DNA of 64,000 bases from Gracilimonas mengyeensis (GCF_900182705.1 NZ_FXTP01000012.1:62001-126000); one strand, 5' to 3'; numbered from the stretch's first letter, positions 16,959-26,410 are shown. A program made the numbers and translations. The notes: generated from the letters alone by a model not told the origin.

Positions 16959-18085
16959 AAGTCAATACTGTTTAATCGGTTGACAGCTTCTTTTCTTTTC
17001 TGATCCACTATATCAGCATAGATCTGAGTAGTCTTGATATTCTTATGCCCTAATAATTTGCTTACAGTATAAATATCTGCTCCATGCTGTAACTGTAGGA
17101 TAGCATAGGTATGTCTTGCACAATGGAATGTGATGTTCTTAGTGATCCCTGCTTCCATCATCCATCTCTGTAGAGCTACATTCATATAGGATGAGTATTT
17201 GAGACCTTTAAAGACTCTTACCTCAGGAGCCTTAGGATCTGTTAAATATTGTTTGGCATTATCAGGTATCTCAACATATTGCAGACCATCTGTTTTCTTT
17301 TGGTGAAATACTACTCTCCAGCCATCCTCATTCTGTTCAATCTCTGACCATGTAAGTTTCTGTATATCAGACCACCTCAGACCGGTAAGACAGGCAAACA
17401 GAAAAGCATTTTTCAGAACAGGATACCGGCACTCCTCTTTAGCTACTGCCTTAAGCTCATCTACAGTTAAATGCTCTCTCTTAGGTGTCTTAATTGAAGG
17501 AGCCTCAACATCACTGGCTGGATTGTGCGAGAGGTATCTTTTTTTGACCGCTTTTTTAAGTCCAGCTCTAAACTTGCTGAAATATGATCCTACAGAGGCA
17601 GAGGCTAAAGGATTGCCATCTGTTTTCTTAACATTTTTCAGATACTCAAGAAACTCCTCACAAAATTTCTGATCTAATCTTTTGAATGGCAGTGAGTCAG
17701 ATCCAACAAAAGACTCTAAATGCTTATAGGTAGAATCCCAATTGTTGTATGTATTCTCATTGCTTTCTCTGTTATCTCTCTGTTTTCTAAAGAAAGCCAT
17801 AAAATCAGCATTACTACTGCCTGACCTTTTGAAGCCATACTGACCATTTTTGATCTCAAGCTCTCTCTTTGCCTTTATGCTTTTAGCAAGCTCCAGAGTC
17901 TCCTTATTAGTTTGTCTCTCTTGCTTAGTCTGAGGATTATCTTTTAAATACAGATCCAGATATTCATAATCTCTGACTGCCTTAGTTTTGCCATCTTCAG
18001 TTTTGACAGTGCCTTTATAGTACTCCAGATAGAGGCTGATCTTGCCTGATTTAGTCTGCTTTCTCTGTCTTAAATGTACCTTCAT
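16955..18085 (-). CDS. Tyrosine recombinase (integrase of element 1)
   Basis: 376 residues: an N-terminal arm-binding domain (MKVHLRQRKQTKSGKISLYLEYYKG-like start), a core-binding SAM-like domain about 90-190, and a catalytic domain about 205-370. Catalytic residues visible: R in TGLRWSDIQKL, H321-x-x-R324 in HCARHTYA, H347 in LGHKN, and nucleophile Y356 in TTQIYADI. It lies next to the mnmE attachment site, with tandem repeats directly in front of its start, as expected for the enzyme that inserted the element. Confidence 0.93.
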   Translation of the reverse strand: MKVHLRQRKQTKSGKISLYLEYYKGTVKTEDGKTKAVRDYEYLDLYLKDNPQTKQERQTNKETLELAKSIKAKRELEIKNGQYGFKRSGSSNADFMAFFRKQRDNRESNENTYNNWDSTYKHLESFVGSDSLPFKRLDQKFCEEFLEYLKNVKKTDGNPLASASVGSYFSKFRAGLKKAVKKRYLSHNPASDVEAPSIKTPKREHLTVDELKAVAKEECRYPVLKNAFLFACLTGLRWSDIQKLTWSEIEQNEDGWRVVFHQKKTDGLQYVEIPDNAKQYLTDPKAPEVRVFKGLKYSSYMNVALQRWMMEAGITKNITFHCARHTYAILQLQHGADIYTVSKLLGHKNIKTTQIYADIVDQKRKEAVNRLNSIDL

Positions 18086-18087
18086 AA

Positions 18088-18107
18088 TTGTTGCTATTTG
18101 TTGCTAT
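18088..18107. repeat. Tandem arm-type repeat in front of the integrase gene
   Basis: Two exact adjacent copies of TTGTTGCTAT begin 3 bp upstream of the integrase start codon. An inverted copy sits near the other end at 12485-12494. Further AACAACAA-rich sequence follows up to about 18160. Likely integrase arm sites and/or an autoregulatory operator. Confidence 0.5.
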
Positions 18108-18235
18108 CAATATCTATACAACAAATTAACAACAATAAAACCACAAATAACAACAAAAGAAGAGAAAATATACTACCTTGAAAACAGGCTAAATGAAAGC
18201 ATTAGATGAGTTTAGCTAAACAAGAGAAACTCACT

Positions 18236-19609
18236 TCACTTACCAATACAAAATCGCGAAAAGATACTATCCAGCACATCTTCATTGGTAATTTCGCCGG
18301 TAATGGTGCCCAGTTCTTTGAGGGCAGCTCGCAAGTCAATGGAAAGGAAGTCGCCAGTCATACCCTGGCTAAGCGCACGCAATGCACTATCCACGTGCTC
18401 TTTGGTTTTTTGAAGGGCATCGCGGTGACGAGTAGAAGTAACCAAAAGACTGGATGCATCATAATGTTTGTTCTCCAGCGCTCGGTCTTTCAGCAGTTTT
18501 TTCAGGTCTTTGATTTTCTCTCCCTCCAGGGCCGAGATCTTCAAATCAAACTCGGTTCGCCACCCTCCTTCCAGTTCGATATCGGCTTTGGTGCCAATTA
18601 AAATAAATGGGGTTTCTTTGGCGCGCGACTGAAAATCAGCAATTTCTTTACGCTCTTGATCGGTAAATGACTGGGAGAGGTCTTTCAAATAAATCACTAA
18701 GTCTGCCTGCTCAAAAGCTTTTTGGGATCGCTTCACCCCTTCCGCTTCCACCACGTCTTGGGTTTCCCGCAGACCGGCCGTGTCAATCAATTTAAACAGG
18801 AGGCCATCGTAGCTCCAGTCGGCATCAATGGTGTCGCGGGTAGTTCCGGCAATTTCAGTAACAATGGCACGGTCACTTCCCACCAGCGTATTCAGTAGAG
18901 TTGACTTTCCCGCATTCGGACGACCAATAAGCACCGTTTTCACGCCATCTTTCACCAGCCGACCGGTTTCATAGGTTTCCAGGAGTTCGGCAATTTCGGT
19001 ATCTAAATCTTCCAGCAATTTCTGCAGCTGCTCTTTGTTGGCAAACTCGACGTCTTCTTCAATAAAATCCAGCTCCAGTTCTACCATGGCCGTGGCGTCA
19101 ATAATCTGCTGGCGAAATTTCTTGATGTGCTCCCCTAAACGACCTTCCAGCTGTTGGTGGGCCGCATCCACCGCTTTAGAGCTTTTGGCGTGAATAAGAT
19201 CGGCCACTGCCTCGGCCTGATCCAAATCCAGCTTTCCATTTAAAAAAGCCCGTTGAGTAAACTCTCCTGGTTCTGCGGATCGTACGCCCAGTGCCAAAAT
19301 CGTCTCCAGCACCGATTGTGTCACCAGCACCCCTCCGTGACACGAAATCTCTACGGTTTCTTCTCCGGTGTATGATTTTGGAGAATGAAAGAGCGTCACC
19401 AGCACTTCATCCACAGGAAGATTCTGCTTGTTCATAATCTTACCAAAGTGGACGGTATGGGAATCTTGCTTGGTGAGATCTTTGCCTTTAAAAGCTTCGT
19501 TTACCGTGGCAATGGCTTCCAGGCCGGATACCCGAATTACGGCGATACCGCCTTCGCCCACGGGAGTAGCAATAGCAGCAATCGGTTTTTTTTGTGTGAT
19601 GTCTGTCAT
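18236..19609 (-). CDS. mnmE: tRNA uridine-5-carboxymethylaminomethyl(34) GTPase
   Basis: 457 residues. N-terminal tetrahydrofolate-binding domain (start TPVGEGGIAVIRVSG), helical domain, and an inserted G domain with GRPNAGKST (P-loop), GTTRDT (G2), DTAGL (G3) and GTKAD in the G4 position. The C-terminus is the invariant FCIGK. With MnmG it installs the cmnm5 modification at wobble uridine. The last two codons and stop come from element 1, which nevertheless preserves the FCIGK end, so the enzyme should be unaffected. The original terminator is now 5.8 kb away. Confidence 0.96.
   Translation of the reverse strand: MTDITQKKPIAAIATPVGEGGIAVIRVSGLEAIATVNEAFKGKDLTKQDSHTVHFGKIMNKQNLPVDEVLVTLFHSPKSYTGEETVEISCHGGVLVTQSVLETILALGVRSAEPGEFTQRAFLNGKLDLDQAEAVADLIHAKSSKAVDAAHQQLEGRLGEHIKKFRQQIIDATAMVELELDFIEEDVEFANKEQLQKLLEDLDTEIAELLETYETGRLVKDGVKTVLIGRPNAGKSTLLNTLVGSDRAIVTEIAGTTRDTIDADWSYDGLLFKLIDTAGLRETQDVVEAEGVKRSQKAFEQADLVIYLKDLSQSFTDQERKEIADFQSRAKETPFILIGTKADIELEGGWRTEFDLKISALEGEKIKDLKKLLKDRALENKHYDASSLLVTSTRHRDALQKTKEHVDSALRALSQGMTGDFLSIDLRAALKELGTITGEITNEDVLDSIFSRFCIGK
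18243..18253. repeat. Attachment site, integrase-proximal end of element 1 (inside mnmE)
   Basis: CCAATACAAAA, identical to the distal copy. It lies in the last codons of mnmE (minus strand TTTTGTATTGG). Beyond it the element supplies T AAG TGA, restoring Gly-Lys-stop. Confidence 0.85.
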
Positions 19610-19771
19610 GCTTCAAAGATAGGCAGACTACCGGAAAACACGAAAGGGATTGAAAATTGTGCTATATCATCCCTAAAAAAATTTACCCATTAATTTTTCT
19701 GCAATATTTATAAACATGAAACCACTATTTTGATTAGCTTTACATACAACTTTAAACATAAAAGCAAGTCA

Positions 19772-20524
19772 ATGAGAACATTACTCACAGGTACATTTCT
19801 TTTACTTTTCGGGATGGGTATAGTACATGCCCAAACATATTCACCAGACCGGCCGGGGATTGGAAACGGCTCTTCCATCACACCGGAAAGAATGCTGGGG
19901 GTAGAAGCAGGAATCGAATTTACAGATAGTGAAATATCTAATCGATTGGATATTGGTCAAGTATTGTTACGCTACGGGATTATAGATAAGCTTGAATTAC
20001 GCGCCGCCCTCAATTCATATACTCGCGTGAATGTAGAGACGTCTTTTTTTTCTGATTCCTACAGTGGTTTTAATGACATGGATATCGGTGCTAAATACAA
20101 TTTTATCTCAAAAACCGAGAATCACCCCAGTGTATCCGGTATGGCAGAGTTAACCCTTCCAGTTGGCTCTGATAGATTTAGTTCTGGTGACATTTCTTCA
20201 ACCCTAACTGTTCTTTCTGATTATGACCTAAATGATATGTGGAGTGTTTCTTCCAACCTTGGATATTGGTTTAATCCTGAAGTTGCTAATGCGGACTACT
20301 GGACCTTCACCTTTACTCCAAGCTTCACCATCCCAAACAACGAGGATATAGCAGGCTATTTTGGTTATGCCGGTTTGTATTACGAAGGTGGTAGCACCAA
20401 TTGGTTAGAAACGGGAGTCACTTATACTCTTGCAGGCAATACTCAGCTGGATGTTAATTTCGGATATGAATCAGATGCGGAAGTGTTCTTTATTGGTGCG
20501 GGCTATGCCCAAGGGTTTAATTAA
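19772..20524 (+). CDS. Outer-membrane beta-barrel protein, transporter-like
   Basis: Start chosen at 19772 (250 residues) because MRTLLTGTFLLLFGMGIVHA is then a clean signal peptide. The mature part opens YSPDRPGIGNGSSITPERMLGVEAGIEF and continues as alternating amphipathic strands, with a final aromatic-ended strand (FIGAGYAQGFN). This is the pattern of the putative MetA-pathway phenol-degradation/transporter family of outer-membrane barrels. Substrate unknown. Followed by an intrinsic terminator. Confidence 0.65.
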   Translation: MRTLLTGTFLLLFGMGIVHAQTYSPDRPGIGNGSSITPERMLGVEAGIEFTDSEISNRLDIGQVLLRYGIIDKLELRAALNSYTRVNVETSFFSDSYSGFNDMDIGAKYNFISKTENHPSVSGMAELTLPVGSDRFSSGDISSTLTVLSDYDLNDMWSVSSNLGYWFNPEVANADYWTFTFTPSFTIPNNEDIAGYFGYAGLYYEGGSTNWLETGVTYTLAGNTQLDVNFGYESDAEVFFIGAGYAQGFN

Positions 20525-20551
20525 AAACTAATTTCTAGATGTTTAGTCATA

Positions 20552-20581
20552 AAGGGATGTTCAAAAACACATCCCTTTTTT
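20552..20581 (+). terminator. Bidirectional intrinsic terminator
   Basis: A perfect 9-bp stem AAGGGATGT/ACATCCCTT with an 8-nt loop and T-run, between the convergent barrel gene and the glpR-like gene. The A-tract on the left makes it usable from both sides. Confidence 0.88.
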
Positions 20582-20594
20582 GTTTGGGATTCAT

Positions 20595-21359
20595 TTACCG
20601 GGCAATGGTAACCTGTACGCCGGATTCTTCTAATTTTGCTACGGTCTCGGCAGATACTCCTTCATCCGTTATGATATGTTGCACCTTATCCAGACTGCAG
20701 ATACGGCTAAAGCCTCGTTTTCCGAATTTGGTGTGATCGGCGAGCACTACGGTGTATTGAGCGACTTCGATAAAGCGCTGGTTCAGGCTGGCTTCCATCA
20801 GGTTTGAGGTTGTTAAGCCATGATCCAGATCAATGCCATCCACGCCTAAAAACAGAATTCCGCAGGTGATGCCATCCAAAAACTGCTCGGCATACGGGCC
20901 CACCACCGACGTGGAGCTTTGGCGAAGCTGTCCGCCCAGTTGAAGAATTTCCACATTTTTATGCTGCGCCAGCTCCAACGAAATATTTAAGGCAGAGGTA
21001 ATCACGTTGAGCCTCCTGTTCGGATGAATCTTTCGGGCCAGGGCTAAAATGGTTGTCCCCGACGCCAATACGATGGAATCATTATCTCCTATTAGCTTAA
21101 GCGCTTCTTGGGCAATGAGGCTTTTCTCTTCAGCCTGCACCTTCTCTTTTTCCGAAACCGGTCGGTCGCTGGTATAAGGATTGGATTGCGTGGCTCCGCC
21201 ATGGGTTCTAAAGAGCAGGCCTTTTTCTTCAAGCACTCTTAAGTCCTTTCGGATAGTCACTTCCGATACATCCAGGTCTTCGCTTAACTCCTGCACATAG
21301 ACCTTTCCGCTTTCTTTCAGTTTTTTTAGAATAGTTTCGTGTCGTTCCGCTACTGTCAT
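20595..21359 (-). CDS. glpR: DeoR/GlpR-family transcriptional repressor
   Basis: 254 residues. The N-terminal DeoR HTH (ERHETILKKLKESGKVYVQEL, then DVSEVTIRKDLRVLEEKGLLFRTHGGA) is typical. The C-terminal sugar-phosphate sensor domain (about 75-250) contains the SIVLASGTTILALARKI and FLGVDGIDLDHGLTTSNLMEA motifs. It is divergent from glpD, with candidate operators between them, so it most likely represses the glycerol genes until glycerol-3-phosphate binds. The symbol is assigned from context plus family; a different sugar phosphate is possible. Confidence 0.85.
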   Translation of the reverse strand: MTVAERHETILKKLKESGKVYVQELSEDLDVSEVTIRKDLRVLEEKGLLFRTHGGATQSNPYTSDRPVSEKEKVQAEEKSLIAQEALKLIGDNDSIVLASGTTILALARKIHPNRRLNVITSALNISLELAQHKNVEILQLGGQLRQSSTSVVGPYAEQFLDGITCGILFLGVDGIDLDHGLTTSNLMEASLNQRFIEVAQYTVVLADHTKFGKRGFSRICSLDKVQHIITDEGVSAETVAKLEESGVQVTIAR

Positions 21360-21425
21360 GTATTTCCCATTTATTGAGTTTCAATATAGCACACCTCTTC
21401 ATTTTCTTCAATTTTCTATAATTCG

Positions 21426-21600
21426 GAACAAAACGAAACATTATTTCTAAAAATAATCTTGACTCAAAAATCCCCTAATCAGTATAAACTATAATTTTTC
21501 AGTGTTTTAGGGTTTTAGGCGTGTTCGAAATATTTCGTTTTAAATTGTTTTGAATTTCGTTTTGCTTTATTTAGATTCATTACAGAACAAAATGAAACAT
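21426..21600. promoter_or_regulatory. Candidate GlpR operators in the glpR-glpD divergent region
   Basis: The region contains GAACAAAACGAAACAT at 21426-21441 and GAACAAAATGAAACAT at 21585-21600 (15 of 16 identical). It also has two direct copies of ATTTCGTTTT at 21532 and 21554, spaced 22 bp (two helical turns), which are the reverse complement of the AAAACGAAA core. Repeats of this kind around both promoters fit a DeoR-family repressor that controls glpD and its own gene. Confidence 0.6.
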
Positions 21601-21621
21601 CTCCTGTAAACGGAGTTTATT

Positions 21622-23226
21622 ATGAAAAGAGCAGAATTACTTAAGAGCGCAACAAATAACAAAAGAGAACCCTGGGATGTTATTATTATCGGCGGTGGGG
21701 CTACCGGCCTCGGCGCCGCCCTTGATGCTGTAAGCCGCGGATACAAAGCCCTGGTACTGGAAAAATCCGATTTTGCCAAAGGCACTTCCAGCCGCAGTAC
21801 CAAACTGGTTCATGGTGGTGTTCGCTATTTAGCACAAGGAGATATTGCTTTAGTGCGGGAAGCCCTGAGAGAGCGTGGCTTGTTACAACAAAATGCCCCT
21901 CACCTGGTGCAAAATGAAGTGTTTGTGATTCCCGGCTATAAATGGTGGACCAAATACTATTACACCCTGGGGCTCACCATGTACGATTTGCTATCTGGGA
22001 AATTAAGCCTGGGCCGGTCCAAACCTATTTCAAGAGAAGAAACAATACGCCGACTTCCCACTATCAAGAAAGAAGGCCTGCGTGGCGGTGTTATTTACCA
22101 TGACGGCCAGTTTGATGACTCCCGACTTTCCATCAACCTGGTGCAAACCATTGTGGAGCACGGAGGCGTAGCCTTAAACTATGTGGAGGTAAAAGGCTTG
22201 ATAAAGGATGGCAACAAGATATCCGGAGTGAAAGCCCTTGATCGGGAAACCGGGCAAACCTTCGAATTGAAGGCAAAATCAGTCATTAATGCCACCGGTG
22301 TTTTTGTGGATGAAATCATGAAAATGGATAAAGACGAGCATAAAGAGATGGTCCGCCCCAGCCAGGGAGTGCATTTGGTGCTGGATAAATCATTCCTGCC
22401 GGGCGAAGATGCCATTATGATTCCAAAAACCGATGACGGCCGTGTGCTTTTCGCTGTTCCATGGCATGATAAAATAGTAGTTGGAACCACCGATACTCCA
22501 CTGGACGAACACAGCCTAGAGCCGGTAGCCCTGGAAGAAGAAATTGAATTCATCCTACAAACAGCACAAAGATATCTTGCAAAAAAACCAACCCGTGATG
22601 ATGTAAAAAGTGTATTTGCGGGATTACGTCCGCTGGCAGCCCCGCAGGAAGGAGACACCAAAACCAAGGAAATTTCCCGCAGCCACAAATTAATTGTATC
22701 AGAATCTGGTCTTATTACAATCACCGGAGGAAAATGGACCACTTTCCGTAAAATGGGTGAAGATACCATCGACAAGGCCGAAAAAGTGAATGGCATTGGC
22801 GAAAGAAAATCAACCAGTGAGTCCATGAAAATTCATGGATATGAAGAAGAAACCGATTACAGCAATCCCTTTTATTTTTATGGATCCGATCAGAATGACG
22901 TACTACAACTGGCTGAAGAAAAAGTTGCCTGGAGTGAAAACCTTCATCCCAAATACGCTCATATTAAAGCCGAAGTGATCTGGGCGGCCCGGCATGAAAT
23001 GGCGCGTACGGTGGAAGACTTTTTAGCCCGCCGCATTCGCATGCTGTTTCTGGATGCCAAAGCAGCCATCGACATGGCACCGGCCGTGGCTGAATTGATG
23101 GCAAAGGAATTAGAATATGATGAGGAATGGATATCATCCCAAATTGAAGAATTTACCACGCTTGCCAACCGGTATTTACTGAAGTCTTACAAGCCCGAGA
23201 TTTTAGAAACAAATAACAGTCACTAA
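21622..23226 (+). CDS. glpD: Aerobic glycerol-3-phosphate dehydrogenase
   Basis: 534 residues. N-terminal FAD-binding Rossmann motif [19 protein letters not shown] (about 18-36), then [17 protein letters not shown], the second family signature. HGGVRYL and [21 protein letters not shown] are conserved. The C-terminal domain is present, so length and architecture are complete. It oxidises glycerol-3-phosphate to dihydroxyacetone phosphate at the membrane, passing electrons to quinone. The ribosome site CGGAG is in a leader 11-mer (TGTAAACGGAG) shared with glpF. glpK follows after 13 bp. Confidence 0.95.
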   Translation: MKRAELLKSATNNKREPWDVIIIGGGATGLGAALDAVSRGYKALVLEKSDFAKGTSSRSTKLVHGGVRYLAQGDIALVREALRERGLLQQNAPHLVQNEVFVIPGYKWWTKYYYTLGLTMYDLLSGKLSLGRSKPISREETIRRLPTIKKEGLRGGVIYHDGQFDDSRLSINLVQTIVEHGGVALNYVEVKGLIKDGNKISGVKALDRETGQTFELKAKSVINATGVFVDEIMKMDKDEHKEMVRPSQGVHLVLDKSFLPGEDAIMIPKTDDGRVLFAVPWHDKIVVGTTDTPLDEHSLEPVALEEEIEFILQTAQRYLAKKPTRDDVKSVFAGLRPLAAPQEGDTKTKEISRSHKLIVSESGLITITGGKWTTFRKMGEDTIDKAEKVNGIGERKSTSESMKIHGYEEETDYSNPFYFYGSDQNDVLQLAEEKVAWSENLHPKYAHIKAEVIWAARHEMARTVEDFLARRIRMLFLDAKAAIDMAPAVAELMAKELEYDEEWISSQIEEFTTLANRYLLKSYKPEILETNNSH

Positions 23227-23239
23227 TAAACCCGCAGTT

Positions 23240-24739
23240 ATGGAACAATTCATTTTAGCTTTAGACCAGGGAACCACCAGTTCCCGCGCCATGCTCTTTA
23301 ACAAAAAAGGAGAGATTGTATCAGTAGCCCAGAAGGAATTCAGGCAAATTTATCCCCAGCCCGGCTGGGTAGAACATGACGCCCAGGAAATATGGTCATC
23401 ACAGGCTGGTGTTGCAGCCGAGGCCGTAGCTTCCGCTGGCATTAACGGAAAAGCGCTTTCGGGCATTGGCATCACCAATCAGCGTGAAACCACCGTGGTT
23501 TGGGACCGAAAATCAGGCAAACCCATTTACAACGCCATTGTTTGGCAAGACCGCCGTACTTCTGATTATTGTGATCAGCTGAAAGAAGAAGGTCATGCTG
23601 AAAGCATACAAAAGAAAACCGGCCTGATGATCGACTCCTACTTCTCTGGCACCAAAGTGAAGTGGATTCTGGATAATGTAGAAGGTGCACGCGAAAAAGC
23701 AGAAAAAGGTGAACTGGCTTTTGGCACTATTGACACCTGGCTGATTTGGAATTTCACCCAGGGTGAGTTGCATATCACCGACGTGACTAACGCCTCACGC
23801 ACCATGTTGTTCAACATCAATACCATGGAGTGGGATGAAGAATTACTGGAGCTGATGGATATCCCCAAAAGCATGCTGCCCGAAGTAAAACAATCCAGTG
23901 AAGAATACGGCCGCACTAAAACCACGCTTTTTGCCAGCAAAGTACCTATCGCCGGCATCGCCGGTGACCAGCAGGCCGCCTTGTTTGGCCAAATGTGTAC
24001 AGAGCCCGGCATGGTTAAAAATACGTACGGCACCGGTTGCTTTATGCTGATGAATGTAGGCGAAAAACCCGTTAAATCAGAAAACAACCTGCTTACCACC
24101 GTAGCCTGGAAAATAAATGGCAAAACCGAGTATGCGTTGGAAGGCTCCGTATTTATCGGTGGTGCTGTGGTACAGTGGCTGCGCGATGAGATGAGCATCA
24201 TCCAGGAATCCAAAGACATTGAATACTTTGCCAACAAAGTAGAAGATTCCGATGGCGTATATCTCGTACCTGCTTTTGCAGGGCTGGGAGCACCCCACTG
24301 GAATCAGCATGCCCGCGGTATCATGGTGGGCATAACCCGGGGCACCAACCGGGCACATCTGGCACGTGCCGCCCAGGATTCCATCGCCTACCAGGTCATG
24401 GATTTACTGAACGCCATGAAAGCCGATGCCGGTATTGACGTTAAAGAGCTGCGGGTTGATGGCGGTGCCACCGTCAATAATACCCTCATGCAATTTCAAA
24501 GTGATTTGCTTGCAGAAGTGCCGGTTATTCGTCCGGTCATTACAGAAACCACTGCTTTAGGCGCTGCTTATCTTGCCGGCCTGGCAGTTGGTTATTGGGA
24601 TGACATTGAAGAAATCCGAAAGCTCTGGAAAGCTGACAAGGAATTTAAGCAGCAGATGGAACCGGCCAAAGTGAAAGAACTGACCAAGGGTTGGCAGCGT
24701 GCCGTAAATGCAGCCATCACCTGGGCCGACGACCGCTAA
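23240..24739 (+). CDS. glpK: Glycerol kinase
   Basis: 499 residues, full length for the FGGY family. Visible motifs: [14 protein letters not shown] phosphate-binding start, [44 protein letters not shown] (FGGY signature region), [13 protein letters not shown] and DGGATVNN. It phosphorylates glycerol to glycerol-3-phosphate, the substrate of the adjacent glpD product. In the same operon, 13 bp downstream of glpD. A strong stem-loop separates it from glpF. Confidence 0.96.
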   Translation: MEQFILALDQGTTSSRAMLFNKKGEIVSVAQKEFRQIYPQPGWVEHDAQEIWSSQAGVAAEAVASAGINGKALSGIGITNQRETTVVWDRKSGKPIYNAIVWQDRRTSDYCDQLKEEGHAESIQKKTGLMIDSYFSGTKVKWILDNVEGAREKAEKGELAFGTIDTWLIWNFTQGELHITDVTNASRTMLFNINTMEWDEELLELMDIPKSMLPEVKQSSEEYGRTKTTLFASKVPIAGIAGDQQAALFGQMCTEPGMVKNTYGTGCFMLMNVGEKPVKSENNLLTTVAWKINGKTEYALEGSVFIGGAVVQWLRDEMSIIQESKDIEYFANKVEDSDGVYLVPAFAGLGAPHWNQHARGIMVGITRGTNRAHLARAAQDSIAYQVMDLLNAMKADAGIDVKELRVDGGATVNNTLMQFQSDLLAEVPVIRPVITETTALGAAYLAGLAVGYWDDIEEIRKLWKADKEFKQQMEPAKVKELTKGWQRAVNAAITWADDR

Positions 24740-24752
24740 CCCACTAGAAATT

Positions 24753-24783
24753 TCACCTGTGAGCACTTTTTACTCACAGGTGA
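24753..24783 (+). terminator. Stem-loop between glpK and glpF
   Basis: A perfect 11-bp stem TCACCTGTGAG/CTCACAGGTGA with a 9-nt loop, starting 13 bp after glpK. No T-run follows, so it may be an attenuating or mRNA-stabilising hairpin rather than a complete terminator. Confidence 0.6.
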
Positions 24784-24869
24784 TCAAACCCAAAAACAAC
24801 GTGCATGTAGGAAAACTATATCTGACATGCACCACATCATGAAAATAATATTGTAAACGGAGATCCATT

Positions 24870-25634
24870 ATGAGCCCGATTTTAGCAGAATTTATCGGAA
24901 CCGCCGTACTCCTCCTTTTTGGTTGCGGTGTAGTAGCAAACGTCATTTTAAACAAAACCAAGGGCAACAGCAGCGGCTGGATTGTCATCACCTGGGGATG
25001 GGGCATGGGTGTATTTATCGCCGTGTTCATCACTGGCCAATTTAGCGGAGCACACATCAACCCGGCCGTAACCCTGGGCTTGGCAACTGCGGGCTTATTC
25101 GACTGGGGCATGGTAGTGCCTTACATCCTGGCACAAGTAGCCGGAGGATTTACCGGGGGCTTCCTAACCTGGCTTACGTATAAAGACCATTTTGCCGCTA
25201 CCGAAGACCCCACAACAAAATTGGGTGTATTTTCTACCATTCCTGAAATTCGCAATTACGGATCTAATTTTCTCACGGAGGTCATCGGCACCTTTATCCT
25301 TGTTTTTGGTGTATTGTATCTGAGCAGCCCTGGTTTTATCAGTGCCAATGGCGACTTCTTATCTACTATTACTATTGATGGCCAACAAGTTGGTTTTGGA
25401 CTGGGATCACTGTCTGCCTTACCTGTGGGTTTACTGGTATTTGGTATTGGTCTGGCGCTTGGCGGACCTACCGGCTATGCCATCAACCCTGCCCGTGACC
25501 TGGGCCCGAGAATTGCTCATGCCGTGCTTCCACTCTCCAATAAAGGCAGCAGTGACTGGGCGTATTCATGGGTGCCAATTTTTGGCCCTTTACTTGGCGC
25601 AGTGCTGGCCGGTCTTACATTCATCTTGCTATAA
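24870..25634 (+). CDS. glpF: Aquaglyceroporin (glycerol facilitator, MIP family)
   Basis: 254 residues with six predicted membrane segments and both NPA boxes: GAHINPAVTLG (about 64-74) and AINPARDLGPR (about 205-215). The D after the second NPAR is the glycerol-facilitator type rather than the water-only type. It lets glycerol enter the cytoplasm, where GlpK traps it by phosphorylation. Its leader carries the same TGTAAACGGAG sequence as glpD. Confidence 0.94.
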   Translation: MSPILAEFIGTAVLLLFGCGVVANVILNKTKGNSSGWIVITWGWGMGVFIAVFITGQFSGAHINPAVTLGLATAGLFDWGMVVPYILAQVAGGFTGGFLTWLTYKDHFAATEDPTTKLGVFSTIPEIRNYGSNFLTEVIGTFILVFGVLYLSSPGFISANGDFLSTITIDGQQVGFGLGSLSALPVGLLVFGIGLALGGPTGYAINPARDLGPRIAHAVLPLSNKGSSDWAYSWVPIFGPLLGAVLAGLTFILL

Positions 25635-25672
25635 AGCTGCCAAAACATTCCTAACCATTAAAAGAGATTATC

Positions 25673-26410
25673 ATGCGTTACCTAACCAAAACTTTTATTG
25701 CGTTAACGGCCCTGTTTCTTAGCTTTTCTGCTTCCGCTCAAGCTCAAAGTTTTGCTGATGGCGTAAGTATTGATGCCGGCCTTAAAAACATGCACCTCTG
25801 GAAGGGATACAAAGTATCCGAAAATGCCGTAGCTACATTGAATACGAGTTATACCACTGAAAGCGGCTTCTTTACCGCCGGTCTTTGGTACGGAAGCAGC
25901 TTTGACGCCAGCTTCACGGAATTCGACTACTATGTAGCTTTTAATCTTACGGACGACTTGAACCTTTCCATCTGGGATATCAACAACTTCTCGGATTTCC
26001 CCAATGCCAACATCTTCGATTATGACAAGGAAACCACCTCTCATTTTGTGGATGCTACTCTTGCATACCAGGCTACCGATCGTCTTGGCTTGAAATGGAG
26101 CACCATCATTTTGGGGCGTGATACCTATGTTGATGACGGCGAAGTAAAGAACGCCTTCTCCAACTATGCCGAAGTAAATGTAGGTGTAGTTCAGGAAGAA
26201 GCATTTAGCTTAAATGCTTTTGTGGGAGGAGGATTTTCTTTCCTGAATGAAGAACACTTTTATGGCAGTTCTCCCAACATCGTGAACGTTGGAATTTCTG
26301 CTATTCGGCCCGTTGAGTTGTTTGGCTCAGCCGTACCAGTAAGTGCCACGGCCATGTGGAATCCAGAGCAAAAATACGGAGCCATGCAGCTGAGTGTGGG
26401 TTTGTTCTAA
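25673..26410 (+). CDS. Outer-membrane beta-barrel protein linked to glycerol genes
   Basis: 245 residues with a signal peptide (to about residue 24, SASAQAQ). The mature protein is made of short amphipathic strands with a final strand ending VGLF, as in outer-membrane barrels. The opening ADGVSIDAGLKNMHLWKGYKVSENAV resembles barrels of the TorF/TIGR02001-type families. It starts 38 bp after glpF and ends at a terminator, so it is probably the last gene of the glycerol locus and might be its outer-membrane pore. That role is inference. Confidence 0.6.
   Translation: MRYLTKTFIALTALFLSFSASAQAQSFADGVSIDAGLKNMHLWKGYKVSENAVATLNTSYTTESGFFTAGLWYGSSFDASFTEFDYYVAFNLTDDLNLSIWDINNFSDFPNANIFDYDKETTSHFVDATLAYQATDRLGLKWSTIILGRDTYVDDGEVKNAFSNYAEVNVGVVQEEAFSLNAFVGGGFSFLNEEHFYGSSPNIVNVGISAIRPVELFGSAVPVSATAMWNPEQKYGAMQLSVGLF

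Larger units (their letters stand above)
12402..18253 (-). mobile_element. Integrated element 1 (mnmE-integrating, 5.84 kb, gene II/X-type Rep)
   Basis: The element is bounded by an exact 11-bp direct repeat, CCAATACAAAA, at 12402-12412 and 18243-18253. All seven genes are on the minus strand and visibly AT-richer than the host. Order in transcription: tyrosine integrase, 455-residue unknown protein, excisionase-like HTH, 178-residue unknown, gene II/X-like replication initiator, 197-residue Cys-rich protein, lipoprotein. No capsid, terminase, Zot-like assembly ATPase or conjugation gene is recognisable. It may be an integrative mobilisable element, or a satellite derived from a rolling-circle ssDNA phage or plasmid. 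Confidence 0.85.
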
